Below are positions 10,873-22,250 of a stretch of 64,000 bases of DNA, in pieces. The position numbers and the translations under genes are program-made. Positions within the stretch are counted from its first letter, which is position 1; each line of letters begins with the position of its first letter. The notes beneath the pieces were generated by a model. That model had not been told where the DNA came from and did no database searches. It saw nothing but the letters and a program-made list of their open reading frames with translations. Source of the DNA: Lucinisca nassula (Eukaryota; Mollusca; Bivalvia; Lucinida; Lucinidae); NCBI GenBank assembly GCA_963580285.1, contig OY757011.1, positions 154,803,245 to 154,867,244 of the forward strand, written 5' to 3'.

Positions 10873-11515
10873 AAATGCGTCCATAGGACACGGATGCCCC
10901 CGCCTGAAACTATCTCTATGTTCGTATTAATCCATAGAAAGTTATTGACCGTGTTAAAGTTTTGAGCCCTTTTTTCACATTTGACCTCTAAGTATGACCT
11001 TGACCTTGGAGGTAAGGACCTTGGTTTTGTGTGAGGTAGACTGTCTCATGATGGCCAACATTTCTGCCAAGTAATTTCAAAATCCATCAAGAGATAAGAA
11101 AGTTATTAGCTACGTTTAAGTTTCAGACCATTTTTTTTACCTTTGACCTCTAAGTATGACCTTGACCTTGGAGGTTCGGATCTGGGTTTGCACGTGACAC
11201 ATCGTCTCATGATGGTTAACATTTCTTTAAAGTAGTTTAAAAATCCATCCAGAAACAAGTAAGTTATTGACTGTGTTTAAGTTTCGGACCCCTTTTTTGA
11301 CCTTTGACCTCTGAGTATGACCTTGACCTTGGAGGTACGGACCTGGGTTTTGCACGTGACACATCGTCTCATGATGGTTAACATTTATGCCGAGTAATTA
11401 TAAAATCCATCAAGAAATAAGGAAGTTATTGACTGCGTTTAAGTTTCGGACGCACGGACGGACAGGGGCAACGCTATATGCCCTTTCCACCATTCTTCGA
11501 ATGGCGGGGGCATAA
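10873..11515 (+). mobile_element. Long non-coding repeat 3 (Helentron-like), short copy
   Basis: Starts ACTAGAAATGCG with ATGCCCCCGCC at 10894-10904; the exact reverse complement GGCGGGGGCAT is at 11503-11513, in a 3' stem-loop whose other arm is ATATGCCC. The body is about three copies of a 165-bp unit carrying TGACCTTGACCTTGGAGGT, and GGACGCACGGACGGACAG precedes the hairpin. A terminal fragment of the same family is at 46935-46975. Confidence 0.65.
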
Positions 11516-11759
11516 TAAAAATTCTGTGTTAGGTTATCTGACCAGTGAATTGGAGCATGCCAAGACCTAGAAGATCTGTGAGCAGCAAAACACAGAACAA
11601 CAAGTGCACCAACCAAACCTGGCCCAAGTCTTTGTCTATCTTTCTTTGGACAGCCTAGAGGTTGTACAAGACTCAAGCAAACATTCTCATAAGACTGGAT
11701 GAATGTCAGACAGCAAGAAAGAAGGTTGAGTGAGCCATTAATGGTTGCACAATTCTTAA

Positions 11760-11935
11760 TAGTTCCAGATAAGGCGCCTTTTCCATTCAAAACTACTGAT
11801 ATTTTTCTTATTTATATTATAAACCAGCATAAGTTGTGGGTACTCATCAGAAGCGCCTCGATGAGGCGCTTCTAATGGGTACTCACAACATAGGTTTTTG
11901 TGCAGAAATAAGAAAAATAATGTGGATACCCCCCT
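11760..11935. repeat. Hairpin MITE (TGTGGGTACTC type)
   Basis: TTGTGGGTACTCATCAGAAG with CGCCTCGATGAGGCG at the centre folds on CTTCTAATGGGTACTCACAA. Related hairpins: 39025-39110, 41775-41840, 52570-52645 and a half copy at 45170. Confidence 0.75.
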
Positions 11936-12054
11936 CATCCGGGGCTATGATTCTTTTATGTTTTGTCATGCTCCTGCCCAATTATCATTTGCATGGTCCA
12001 ATACTAGCATCTCCCGCCATCAATGAGAAGTAAAGAAACACTAGACTATCAAGT

Positions 12055-14027
12055 GAGCATATGCTCAATAATACCCCCGGCCAAAGCCATCGGTAACTTT
12101 CTGGCAATTCAAAGCCATCAAGTTTGACAAAAACCTATTATGAACACAGAATTAATCTTGCAAAAGTAAGGACAAGATTTTATTAAAAAAATTTCAAAGG
12201 GCAATAACTCTTGAAAGGGGCATAATCCGGAGGAGAAAAAAAATACGCGTCAGCTAATTTTCCATGAGGAATCCATATATGAAATTTCAAAACCCTAGCA
12301 TACACGGTTCTAAAATTATGCTATGCATCACTTTTACCATACAGATCAATGGCACAAATTACCAAAATGACAAAGGGCCATAACTCACAAAGTATTTTTC
12401 GTAATATTGTCAAAAGTTAATCAGTTCATCTACTCATCACTATTAAAAAAATTTCAAAGGGCAATAACTCTTGAAAGGGGCATAATCCGGAGGAGAAAAA
12501 AAATACGCGTCAGCTAATTTTCCATGAGGAATCCATATATGAAATTTCAAAACCCTAGCATACACGGTTCTAAAATTATGCTATGCATCACTTTTACCAT
12601 ACAGATCAATGGCACAAATTACCAAAATGACAAAGGGCCATAACTCACAAAGTATTTTTCGTAATATTGTCAAAAGTTAATCAGTTCATCTACTCATCAC
12701 CACCAATCTATTCACCAACTTTCAAGGCTCTAGCTCCAATAGTTTTTGAGATATCTTGCTGACAAGATTTTATTAAAAAAATTTCAAAGGGCAATAACTC
12801 TTGAAAGGAGCATAATCCGGACGAGAAAAAAAATATGTGTCGGCTAATTTTCCATGAGGAATCCATATATGAAATTTCAAAACCCTAGCATACACGGTTC
12901 TAAAGTTATGCTATGCATCACTTTTACCATACAGTACAATGGCACAAATTACCAAAATGACAAAGGGCCATAACTCACAAAGTATTTTTCGGAATTTTGT
13001 CAAAAGTTAATCAGTTCATCTACTCATCACCACCAATCTATTCACCAACTTTCAAGGCTCTAGCTCCAATAGTTTTTGAGATATCTTGCTGACAAAATTT
13101 TATAAAAAAAATATAACAAAGGGGAATAACTCTAAAGAACCTGGCCCCACAGCCCCAATTTTCTTTCCCACAATACAACTAGTTATGCATGTTGTTTGTA
13201 CCAAATTTCAAGTTTCTAGGTACAGTAGTTCCTGAGAAATCTTTGACACAAAATCTTTTACCATACAGTACAATGGCACAAATTACCAAAATGACAAAGG
13301 GCCATAACTCACAAAGTATTTTTCGGAATTTTGTCAAAAGTTAATCAGTTCATCTACTCATCACCACCAATCTATTCACCAACTTTCAAGGCTCTAGCTC
13401 CAATAGTTTTTGAGATATCTTGCTGACAAAATTTTATAAAAAAAATATAACAAAGGGGAATAACTCTAAAGAACCTGGCCCCACAGCCCCAATTTTCTTT
13501 CCCACAATACAACTAGTTATGCATGTTGTTTGTACCAAATTTCAAGTTTCTAGGTACAGTAGTTCCTGAGAAATCTTTGACACAAAATTTAAGGTAACTC
13601 ACAAAATACACATCTCAGTAGCAAATATAACAAAGGGGAATAACTCTAAAGAACCTGGCCCCACAGCCCCAATTTTCTTTCCCACAATACAACTAGTTAT
13701 GCATGTTGCTTGTACCAAATTTCAAGCTTCTAGGTACAGTAGATCTTGAGAAATCTTTGACACAAAATTTAAGGTAAGTCACAAAATGCACATCTCAGTA
13801 GCAAATATAACAAAGGGGAATAACTCTAAAGAACCTGGCCCCACAGCCCCAATTTTCTTTCCCACAATACAAGTAGTTATGCATGTTGTTTGTACCAAAT
13901 TTCAAGTTTCTAGGTATAGTAGTTCCTGAGAAATCTTTGACACAAAAAAAAGTTTACACACACACACACACAGAAAAGACGAAAACTATATACCCCCATG
14001 GCATACTCCGTATGCCGGGGGTATAAT
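12055..14027 (+). mobile_element. Long non-coding repeat 4 (Helentron-like)
   Basis: Starts ACTAGACTATC near 12040 with ATACCCCCGGC at 12071-12081; the reverse complement GCCGGGGGTAT lies at 14014-14024 within the 3' stem-loop (other arm TATACCCCC at 13989-13997). The body has two nested tandem arrays: a 260-bp unit (12181-12440 repeated at 12441-12700, and a longer form after 12771) and a roughly 180-bp unit with GAACCTGGCCCCACAGCCCC (13130-13950). An (AC)n run precedes the hairpin. Confidence 0.65.
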
Positions 14028-14268
14028 GAACCCTTCAAGCACTAGGTATATTAAGACGCCATTGTCAAGGCATATTTTTTCTTCTTTTTTAGTGTAAATA
14101 AGGCTTGACATTACATGTGAATCATCTGAAAAATGTAAAGCCTCATTTCTGGTGAAAAATAACAAGATTGCCGTCTGCTCCAGAATTTTCTACAGCACTT
14201 ACAGGGTTATCTTATCTGACCAGATTTCAAAATTACAAGATTTGTTTCCTTGTTTTCCACAAGTTTCA
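14028..14268. other. Intron sequence, nothing recognised apart from a shared phrase
   Basis: 14100-14120 (AAGGCTTGACATTACATGTG) matches one arm of the palindrome at 40089-40150; otherwise no feature. Confidence 0.4.
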
Positions 14269-14472
14269 TTAACCTGCTGAATATTTATATATGCCACACC
14301 AACTACTGATTATCAACCAATCAGATTACTTGATGCAAGTGATTGCAACAAATTCATGAGCTGAATGAACAATGAAGATCCGGATCAGATGGCTTCTACA
14401 GAAGCCATCTGATCTGGATCTTCATTGTTTGAAAGATAAGACATATCCGGTCTCAGCATGACAAGGGTTAAG
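14269..14472 (+). mobile_element. TTAA MITE family 1
   Basis: TTAACCTGCTGAATATTTAT to GCATGACAAGGGTTAA with the palindrome CAGATGGCTTCTACAGAAGC / CATCTG at the centre (14389-14414). Confidence 0.75.
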
Positions 14473-14708
14473 ATCAGACTGAACTGATGGAGTTGGGGGA
14501 TTTTGTTTAGCTTTTTTTATTTTGGTTTTACAGCCCTTAATTCACTAACATTGAGCCAATCTTTAATCAGAGGTGGGCAAAGACAGTAGTACCTGCTGCT
14601 ATTTGTCAGATTTTATTTTGTGCATAGGTTCTCATCTGCAAGTTTCATGAGCTATATTGGCAACAACTGTTTTCCCATTACAATGGACAGTCATTATAAC
14701 ATTAAATA

Positions 14709-16214
14709 CTGAACCGAAAAAGAAACACAACTTTTTAACCCAAAAGATTTTCATGCAACCATCAGGTGGACTGAAAAATCATTTTGCGATTTACTTTCTT
14801 ACTTTTTAAACTTTCTTATGCAGAAAACATTTGGGCGATATCTGTACAGTTTAACCCTCCACTTGGCAATTCGTTGTTTTCAACATTTCCTCGTGCAGTA
14901 CATTAAATGTATACAGAAACCTCATCATATTGGCATATTGTGTTACCTGGAGTTTAGGTTTAAAAAGTCCGGTAAAATTTCTCTATGGAATACGGTACGT
15001 CTGACCCAAGATCAACGTAACGTAGCGGTCCAAATGCTTCTACGTGGGCATTTCAGGCTGTCATCACCAGAAACTTCCAAGTGAGTAAATCGACGATAAC
15101 TCGCTTGTACCAGCGTCTACTCCAAACGGGAACGATAAATGATAGGCCCAGAAGTGGACGTCCACACGTCACGACACGTCGACAGGACCGATACATCCGT
15201 CTAACCCACCTTCGTAATCTGTTCTGTACAGCCGTCAAAACGTCTCAGGTGACACCAGGAACACACAACAATCGAATAAGTGCAGATACTGTCAGGAATC
15301 GCCTTTGGGAGTTTGGCTTACGTCCTCGTCGTCCATACGTTGGTATGCCATTAACACCACGACGACGCCAGGTGAGAGTGGCCTGGCTCACACAACATAG
15401 GCCAAACCTGTTTCCACTTTGTCAGTGGCGTAACGTAATGTTTTCTGACGAGTCCAGGTACTTGTTGCACAGAGCTGACGGCCGTCAACGTGTGTAAAGG
15501 CGTGATGGAGAGCGTTATGGTGACAACTGTTTGGTTGAATGTGATTGATTTGGAGCGGTGAGTTGATGTGGGCTAGCATATCTTATGGTCATAGAACGCC
15601 CTGGTATTCATTGATGGATCTTTTGACGGCTCAGCGTTACATTGACGTCGTTTTACGACCGGTAGTTGTTCCATATGTACGACAGCACAATGTTAAGTTT
15701 CAACAAGATAATGCTCGGGCGCATGTAGCAAGGCTCAGCATGGCGTTTCTTCAGCAAAACAAGGTTCACGTGATGCACTGGCCACCGTATAGTCCAGATC
15801 TCTCTCCTATAGAACATTTGTAGGATGTCTTGGATAGGCGCATACTTAACCGCCCCCAGCCGCCAACAACGCGTCAAGCCTTGCGTCTCGCGCTCATACA
15901 GGAGTGGAATGCTATTCCCCAGGCAGAGAGCAATCGTTTAATCCTGTCCATGACCAGGTGTGTGCGTGCAGGACAGAATGCAAACGGAGGACATACTCGC
16001 TATTAACTGCTTATGTTTTGAACTTGTGAAATGACTACCTCTATGACAAAACGGATTTGTGTTCCAAACATTCTCACTGGAAATTGACCTCTCTATGGAA
16101 GTTACATTCAGGAATGATTATATTACTGCATCATTAAATCGATTTTCTGCAAACATGATTATTTCTGCAAATACTCGCATTTATATTTGGAGTTGCGTTT
16201 CTTTTTCGGTTCAG
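14709..16214 (+). mobile_element. Complete Tc1/IS630-type transposon, inactive
   Basis: 24-bp terminal inverted repeats, 14709-14732 (CTGAACCGAAAAAGAAACAC then AACT) and 16191-16214, differ at one position and are flanked by TA at 14707-14708 and 16215-16216, the Tc1 target duplication. The element is 1506 bp and encloses one transposase gene. It sits in the intron between GSPT1 exons 10 and 11, opposite to the gene. Confidence 0.93.
14995..16003 (+). pseudogene. Tc1-type transposase pseudogene
   Basis: DDE transposase in three frames. The N-terminal helix-turn-helix begins near LTQDQRNVAVQMLLRG; a frameshift near 15045-15060 leads to STITRLYQRLLQTGTINDRP and RSGRP. First catalytic Asp is in FSDESRY (about 15445). 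A TAA at 15496-15498, further stops and a second frameshift follow; then VKFQQDNARAHVAR (second Asp, about 15715) and PPYSPDLSPIEHL (third acidic residue, about 15790-15822), where a TAG replaces the Trp codon of the usual HLWD. The C-terminus is readable to about 16003. Confidence 0.9.
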
Positions 16215-16685
16215 TATATGTTCCCTAACACTGTACAGAAATCCAATAAGGAGTACCGTAATTCCCTGTGTACACCGCGCACTTTTTTCACCCAGAAAAC
16301 TGTGAAAAAAATCCCCTGCGTGTAATACAATGGCATAGAAAAATGACATTGTTTTTCTCGAAAAGTCGGCAGGTCACGAAAACCCATTACAAATACAATG
16401 CGACACTTTGAGACCCTCATAAAGTTCGTTTGACATATTAATTCATTGAATCATTCATACCATTAAAAATGCAATCAATATTCTTATCTCAGACATCAAC
16501 CTTTCATCCATATTACCTTTTATTAGCACAAAAATTGTTTCAATATTTTCCATATTTTGACAGGAAAGTTATACCCAAATTTACGTAATGAACTAATTTG
16601 CTGAATCTGAATAGACTGGTCACAAAACAGTGGTTGGTTGGAAATACAGAAATTCTGCATTCTTTGAAAACTTCTAATAATAATA

Positions 16686-18951
16686 ATAACTAGAGCGCGC
16701 AGTTGATGGCAAGCCATCGCAAATCCCCACGTTTTCTCCCCAGTAGTCAAAATTTGACCTTTTGACCCCTCCCCAGGGCCCCTGGGGGCGGGGACAAAAA
16801 AAAAATGTGCTCTTGCACAAGCCATTCATGTAAGCAACTCGCATACCAAATTTGGTTGAATTCCGGCTAACGGTTAAGGAGGAGATAGCCGGACAGACAG
16901 ACAGACGGACGGACGGAGGCGATAACAATATCCCCATCACAACTATACTTAGTACATTGATATTGTAATCGAGGGATACAGATTTGAATAAGTCATTTGA
17001 CTTTTTTCTGAATCCCTTTGTATGATACTTGTATTCTTTGTCAACATTATATGTGTAAACAAGAGCACCGCAAGCGGGTGCCAACGCTCGTCTGCAGTTT
17101 CTTTTAGAAAACAAAAGTTCTAAGTCAAATCAAATTGCAAGATGGAGTCATAAAACTTGTAGGGAATGTAGCTCTTGTGATGGTGAGTATGTGTATGAAG
17201 TTTCATGAAGGTAGGCCAAATACTTTTGGAAATATGGTCAAGGTAAAGTTTTTTGGTTAATTTTTCGAAAAATAGGTCAAAGTTCAAAGGTCAAGGTCAC
17301 AGGTCAAAAAGCGTGGTATGACTGAAAAGGTCTTGTCCCAAGGAACATTCATGTGAAGTTGGAAGGCTCTGTTGTGAATAGTATTGAAATAAGAGACAAA
17401 AACAATTTAAAACAAGAGCACCGCAAGCGGGTGCCAACGCTTGTCTGCAGTTTCTTTTAGAAAACAAAAGTTCTAAGTCAAATCAAATTGCAAGATGGAG
17501 TCATAAAACTTGTAGGGAATGTAGCTCTTGTGATGGTGAGTATGTGTATGAAGTTTCATGAAGGTAGGCCAAATACTTTTGGAAATATGGTCAAGGTAAA
17601 GTTTTTTGGTTAATTTTTCGAAAAATAGGTCAAAGTTCAAAGGTCAAGGTCACAGGTCAAAAAGCGTGGTATGACTGAAAAGGTCTTGTCCCAAGGAACA
17701 TTCATGTGAAGTTGGAAGGCTCTGTTGTGAATAGTATTGAAATAAGAGACAAAAACAATTTAAAAAAAACGGAGAGAAAAGGGGAGATAATTCAATCAAA
17801 TTGCAAGATGGAGTTATAAAACTTGTAGGGAATGTAGCTCTTGTGATGGTGAGTATGTGTATGAAGTTTCATGAAGGTAGGCCAAATACTTTTGGAAATA
17901 TGGTCAAGGTTAAGGTTTTCGGTTAAATTTTCGAAAAATAGGTCAAAGTTCAAAGGTCAAGGTCACAGATCAAAAAGTGTGGTATCACTGAAAAGGTCTT
18001 GTCCCAAGGAACATTCATGTGAAGTTTGAAGGCTCTGTTGTGAATAGTATTAAAATGAGAGCAAAAAATGTGTTTCTGAAAAAAATTGGAAAAGGGGAGA
18101 TAATTCAGCCAAAATCAACAATGTTGTTATGGTCCTTGGTCAAAATGTAGCTCTTGTGATGATGAGTGTGTGTATGAAGTTTCATGAGGCTAGGTCTAAT
18201 ATTTTTTAAGTTATAGCCAAGGTTAAGTTTTTTTGGAACGACGCAGGACGCAGGACGACAACGCAGACGCCGGAGTGATGACAATAGCTCGAAAGTTTTT
18301 TTTCAAAAAACAGACGAGCTAAAAAACGGAGAGAAAAGGGGAGATAATTCAATCAAATTGCAAGATGGAGTTATAAAACTTGTAGGGAATGTAGCTCTTG
18401 TGATGGTGAGTATGTGTATGAAGTTTCATGAAGGTAGGCCAAATACTTTTGGAAATATGGTCAAGGTTAAGGTTTTCGGTTAAATTTTCGAAAAATAGGT
18501 CAAAGTTCAAAGGTCAAGGTCACAGATCAAAAAGTGTGGTATCACTGAAAAGGTCTTGTCCCAAGGAACATTCATGTGAAGTTTGAAGGCTCTGTTGTGA
18601 ATAGTATTAAAATGAGAGCAAAAAATGTGTTTCTGAAAAAAATTGGAAAAGGGGAGATAATTCAGCCAAAATCAACAATGTTGTTATGGTCCTTGGTCAA
18701 AATGTAGCTCTTGTGATGATGAGTGTGTGTATGAAGTTTCATGAGGCTAGGTCTAATATTTTTTAAGTTATAGCCAAGGTTAAGTTTTTTTGGAACGACG
18801 CAGGACGCAGGACGACAACGCAGACGCCGGAGTGATGACAATAGCTCGAAAGTTTTTTTTCAAAAAACAGACGAGCTAAAAATGTATGTATTATACAAAG
18901 AAATAAAGTTTAAACCAATATCCCCACTTTTCGTTGAAAAACGTGGGGATA
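16686..18951 (+). mobile_element. Long non-coding repeat 5 (Helentron-like), host of nested repeats
   Basis: Starts ACTAGAGCGCGC with ATCCCCACGTTTT at 16723-16735; the exact 13-bp reverse complement AAAACGTGGGGAT is at 18938-18950 within a 3' stem-loop. Both sides are (AAT)n: it seems to have entered or ended in an AAT microsatellite. A GACAGACGGACGGACGG run at about 16893-16918 resembles the pre-hairpin stretch of the other repeats. 17059-18880 is a different repeat lodged inside. Confidence 0.6.
17059..18880 (+). mobile_element. Long non-coding repeat 6 (AGCTCG/CGAGCT type), internally duplicated
   Basis: Starts ACAAGAGCACCGCAAGCGGG with CTCGTCTG at 17087-17094 and has the complement CAGACGAG in two 3' hairpins (18311-18320 and 18868-18877). 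The head (17059-17410) is repeated almost exactly at 17411-17762, and a 535-bp tail block (about 17765-18320) recurs at 18323-18880 with near identity, so recent tandem duplication has occurred. A GACGCAGGACGCAGGACGAC stretch precedes each hairpin. Confidence 0.65.
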
Positions 18952-19803
18952 ATAATAATACCGTTACTTATAGTATTAATTATGTTAGTTAATGTATGTC
19001 AACAAAGTTCCAAATTGCACAGGACATCGGGTTCCTTGAGGTCAGGCATGAATCACCGTTTTATTAACAGTAAATGCAAAATGGGCTTCTTGAATTGAGT
19101 GAGATGTTTGACTCACGCTGAGAAGGTGTTAATTATGGGATTAGCATAGAGTATGTGTGAATAACCAGAGGTGTCAAACTACTCAATCTACCTGTAGATA
19201 CCTTTCATTTCTGTCAATAACGCTATTGAGCACCTGCCTTGGAGGCATGTTGTCACAATTTTACCTTTGGAAAGAAACCTGTTTCTATCTTTCTTTGTGA
19301 AAGAAAACTGGGAAATGCATTGTCATCTTTCATAACAAATGAATAACCGCACACTTAAAATGTCACCTTGTCACACACCACCGTTATGGGTAAAAGGAGA
19401 ACTGCCTATGCTGCAAGAGAGAAACTACGGTAACCACTATTCTATTCTATAACTACTGGGAAATATACCTATAACCAGTCAGGCTATTTTGATAGTAGCC
19501 AATCAAAATTTGTGTACTTTCATTTTCAATCAAAATGGCGTCTGAGAAAAGCATTCTGTGATACTGGGGAAAAGCATGTGCGTGTTTTAGACTGGAATAT
19601 CTTTTTTTTCACATATCTTGGACTCAGAATTGAGGTGCGTGTTATAGATGAGTGCGTGTTATACACAGGGAATTACGGTAGTATAATAGGTAAAAATAGA
19701 TCTTTTTACCTTACTTACTTCAAGATACACATTGTGGACATTTATAAGAATCGCCTCGCAGAGGTGATTCCAACAAATTTCACAACATACTTTTCTTGAA
19801 GTC
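18952..19803. other. Intron sequence without recognised feature
   Basis: No exon-like block, no repeat family seen elsewhere, no RNA gene. 19641-19680 resembles 16240-16265 (GGAATTACGGTA / TACCGTAATTCC, inverted), a short shared phrase only. Confidence 0.4.
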
Positions 19804-20016
19804 TTAACCCTTGTCCTGCTGAGCCCAGATATGTCTGATCTTTCAAACAATGCAGATCCAGATCAGATGGCTTCTGAAGAAGCCATCTGATCAGGATCTT
19901 CATTGTTTGCCATCTATTTTATGAATTTGTTGCAATGATTTGCATAAAGTAATCTGATTGGCTGATAATCGGTAGTGGGTGTGGCATATATGAATATTCA
20001 GCAGGTCAAGGGTTAA
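19804..20016 (-). mobile_element. TTAA MITE family 1
   Basis: TTAACCCTTGTCCTGCTGAG to GCAGGTCAAGGGTTAA, with the palindrome GATGGCTTCTGAAGAAGCC at the centre. The AGTAATCTGATTGGCTGAT arm is on the right, so it lies in the reverse orientation to 14269. Confidence 0.8.
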
Positions 20017-20279
20017 AACATTCTTACATGTCTCTATTTCTGTGTCATCATGGGATAAGGTTTTGTTCCAATGAAATGGTCGTTTAAACAGGTTTTATTG
20101 TTATATCAACTGTCTGTATAAAGAGGGTTGGCTGGTATTGTCCTTTTGTGGTTTTGGGATTTCCAAAGCGATTGGCATGAAAGGTATAAAATGCCATTAT
20201 GCTCCACCAAGGAATAAGATTTAGATTAAGATTTAGAATGCAGGATGCAGATTATTTTGGAGGTATCATTATCTGGAGC

Positions 20280-20629
20280 TTTGCGGCAAGTTGTTCAAAA
20301 CTAACATTATTAGTTGACAAATCGTTAAAAACTTTGATCATTTAATATGGCAAATTTACTGATATTTTTGCAGATAAAAATTTGAGAATTTTAGCTTTTG
20401 TACTTGCTAGAAACCACAACCGAGTTTGTTAACCTTTACCCTGCTGTAGGCGACAAGCCCTATCTTTGCAAACAGTGTAGATCCAGATCAGATGGCCATC
20501 TGATCAGGATCTACACAGTTTGACATTCAGTTTATGAATATGTAGAAATAAGCTGCATCAAGTAATCTGATTGGTTCAAAGTCAGAAATGAGTGTGGCTT
20601 AATTGAATATTCAGCAGGTTAAAGGTTAA
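20280..20629. mobile_element. Foldback MITE half interrupted by a TTAA MITE
   Basis: 20285-20425 matches the left arm of the GGGGCCAGTTGTTC element at 24448; 20429-20629 is a TTAA MITE (TTAACCTTTACCCTGCTG ... AGCAGGTTAAAGGTTAA); 20630-20660 returns to the first element (GCTAATGATACTTTGAACAA). The order shows the TTAA MITE inserted into the older palindrome. Confidence 0.65.
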
Positions 20630-20697
20630 GCTAATGATACTTTGAACAAACAGCCCCTGATTTTTTTATAAACTAAACACAGCATCAAAGTACTTAC

Positions 20698-20778
20698 TCT
20701 ATTTGGCATGAGAAGAATATTATCATTCTTAGCAACTATTCCAGATTCAACCTTCCCTAATAAGATAGTACCCATATC
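20698..20778 (-). CDS. GSPT1: GSPT1 exon 10: domain 2
   Basis: 27 codons, phase 0 on both sides: DMGTILLGKVESGIVAKNDN then ILLMPNR. It is the D-x-G-T-x-x-x-G-K-x-E-S-G loop of domain 2, which contacts the GTPase domain in this family. TTTTTTCAG acceptor and AGA|GTAAGT donor. Confidence 0.95.
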
Positions 20779-20907
20779 CTGAAAAAATAAAATAAAATAC
20801 ATGTTATGGCACTTATTCCAAAAATTATTTTGCCTGTTTCAAATAGAAAATGTTTTTGGTTTCTCATTACAAAATATTTCAATCTCCCTTATCAATAAGG
20901 GCTTCTC

Positions 20908-21133
20908 TTAACCCCTTTTGTACCAAATGGAATCTTCCTCATATATAGCAGGAGTCCATTTTAAAATTTTGGGGTGTCAGGTCATGTTTTCTTCAAAATC
21001 TGTTAGGAAAATGGCTGAACTTTTAGCAAACAGTGTAGGCCCTGATCAGACGCCGCATTCTGCGGTGTCTGATCTGGGCGTGCACTGTTTGCCAGGGTAC
21101 CTGTTTTGGGGTTTCTGGTACTAAATGGGTTAA
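20908..21133 (+). mobile_element. TTAA-flanked MITE, family 2
   Basis: TTAACCCCTTTTGTACCAAA to GTACTAAATGGGTTAA, core palindrome CCTGATCAGACGCCGCATTC / TGCGGTGTCTGATCTGGGC. It lies 130 bp from GSPT1 exon 10. Confidence 0.75.
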
Positions 21134-21304
21134 AAGGAAACAATTTGCTCATGAGGGGTCTAAATATTTTGTCTCATCAATAAGAGAACTCTGAAGGAGT
21201 GTATTGGAACTTTGGAAGTCACCAAAGTTGTTTTCCTTGAATAAAAGGGCACACAATGTCAGCTGTACCCATTTCACTAGTCAATATTTCTGAGGCCATC
21301 ATAG

Positions 21305-21465
21305 AAGCCTCTGTGGTGTAGTTGTTACACTACTCATCTTGTAAACCAGGGGTCGCAGGATCAATCCCGGGCTTCTCCAGACTTTTGGACGAGTCTTTAA
21401 ATCAAGGTCCTGTCTCCATATGACCTTAGCTGTTGGTGGGATGTAAAACTCAAACACTCACTCAC
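21305..21465 (+). mobile_element. SINE family A (tRNA-derived head)
   Basis: Begins AAGCCTCTGTGGTGTAGT with an A-box-like TGGTGTAGTTGTT, B-box-like GGATCAATCC, then GGCTTCTCCAGAC and the body TAGCTGTTGGTGGGATGTAA ending AAACTCAAACACTCACTCAC. Same family at 39757-39918 and 41234-41357. Confidence 0.8.
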
Positions 21466-21972
21466 TGGCCACCATACTATAAATGAATATATGCCAGGTA
21501 AATTCCAGCAGCTATCCGGCAGCCATTCAGCTAAACGTGGCTATAAACATGCGAATTGGACATTTTGCTACAAAATGCATTCATTTGCATTTGCCTATAC
21601 TATTCTGCTCAAGTTGTCTTGCAATATGTGCCTAGAAAGGTTTTGCAAGGAATTTGGCATTGCGCATGCACAGATGATCATTTTATGTCCGAGATGAAAG
21701 ATCATGACCATTGATCCAGAGCTCCTGGAAACGCAGGATTCTGCGTATTTTACGCCAACTTTTTGCCGTTGTACGCGTAACATTCCCTATCGCCAATTCT
21801 TATGTACGCATGTTTTTATTGCGACACACGTCCAAAATTACTGAAGCAGTAAAATCAGAAGCTAATTTAGGTCGCTTACGCAATACCAGTAAAAGATCAA
21901 ATGTGGCGCCGCTTTTTGTGTTGAAAGCACACGTGCCACATATTGACAGGTATTTTTGCAGGTACATGTTAA

Positions 21973-22250
21973 CAAGAGGGCCCGATGGCCCTATATCGCT
22001 CACCTGTTTGGACCCCAGGGGCATGATGGGCAGGAATTATGTAGGTGACCACTTGCCCTCACTACATGCTAAATATCTAAGCTCTGGGCCCTGTGGTTCA
22101 GAGAAGAAGATTTTTGAAGCTTTTTCCATAATGAGTCTATGGGAGCAAAGGGGCCCCATGGTGTGGCCCATTTGAAACCCAGGGGCATGATTGGCAGGAA
22201 TTATGTAGGTGACCACTTGCTGTTGCTACATGCTAAATATCTAAGGTTAG
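21973..22250 (+). mobile_element. 5' fragment of an ACAAGAGGGCCC long repeat
   Basis: AACAAGAGGGCCCGATGGCC with TCGCTCACCTG, followed by one and a half units with CAGGGGCATGAT and AATTATGTAGGTGACCACTT. No 3' hairpin follows: it is truncated near 22250. Confidence 0.6.

Noticed and set aside
11410..11790. Minus-strand open frame of 126 codons
   Set aside because: Overlaps the 3' hairpin of a long repeat, no recognisable domain, no splice context.
16920..16945. AATATCCCCATCACAAC as 3' end of long repeat 5
   Set aside because: It lacks the pairing arm; the exact 13-bp complement of the start is at 18938-18950.
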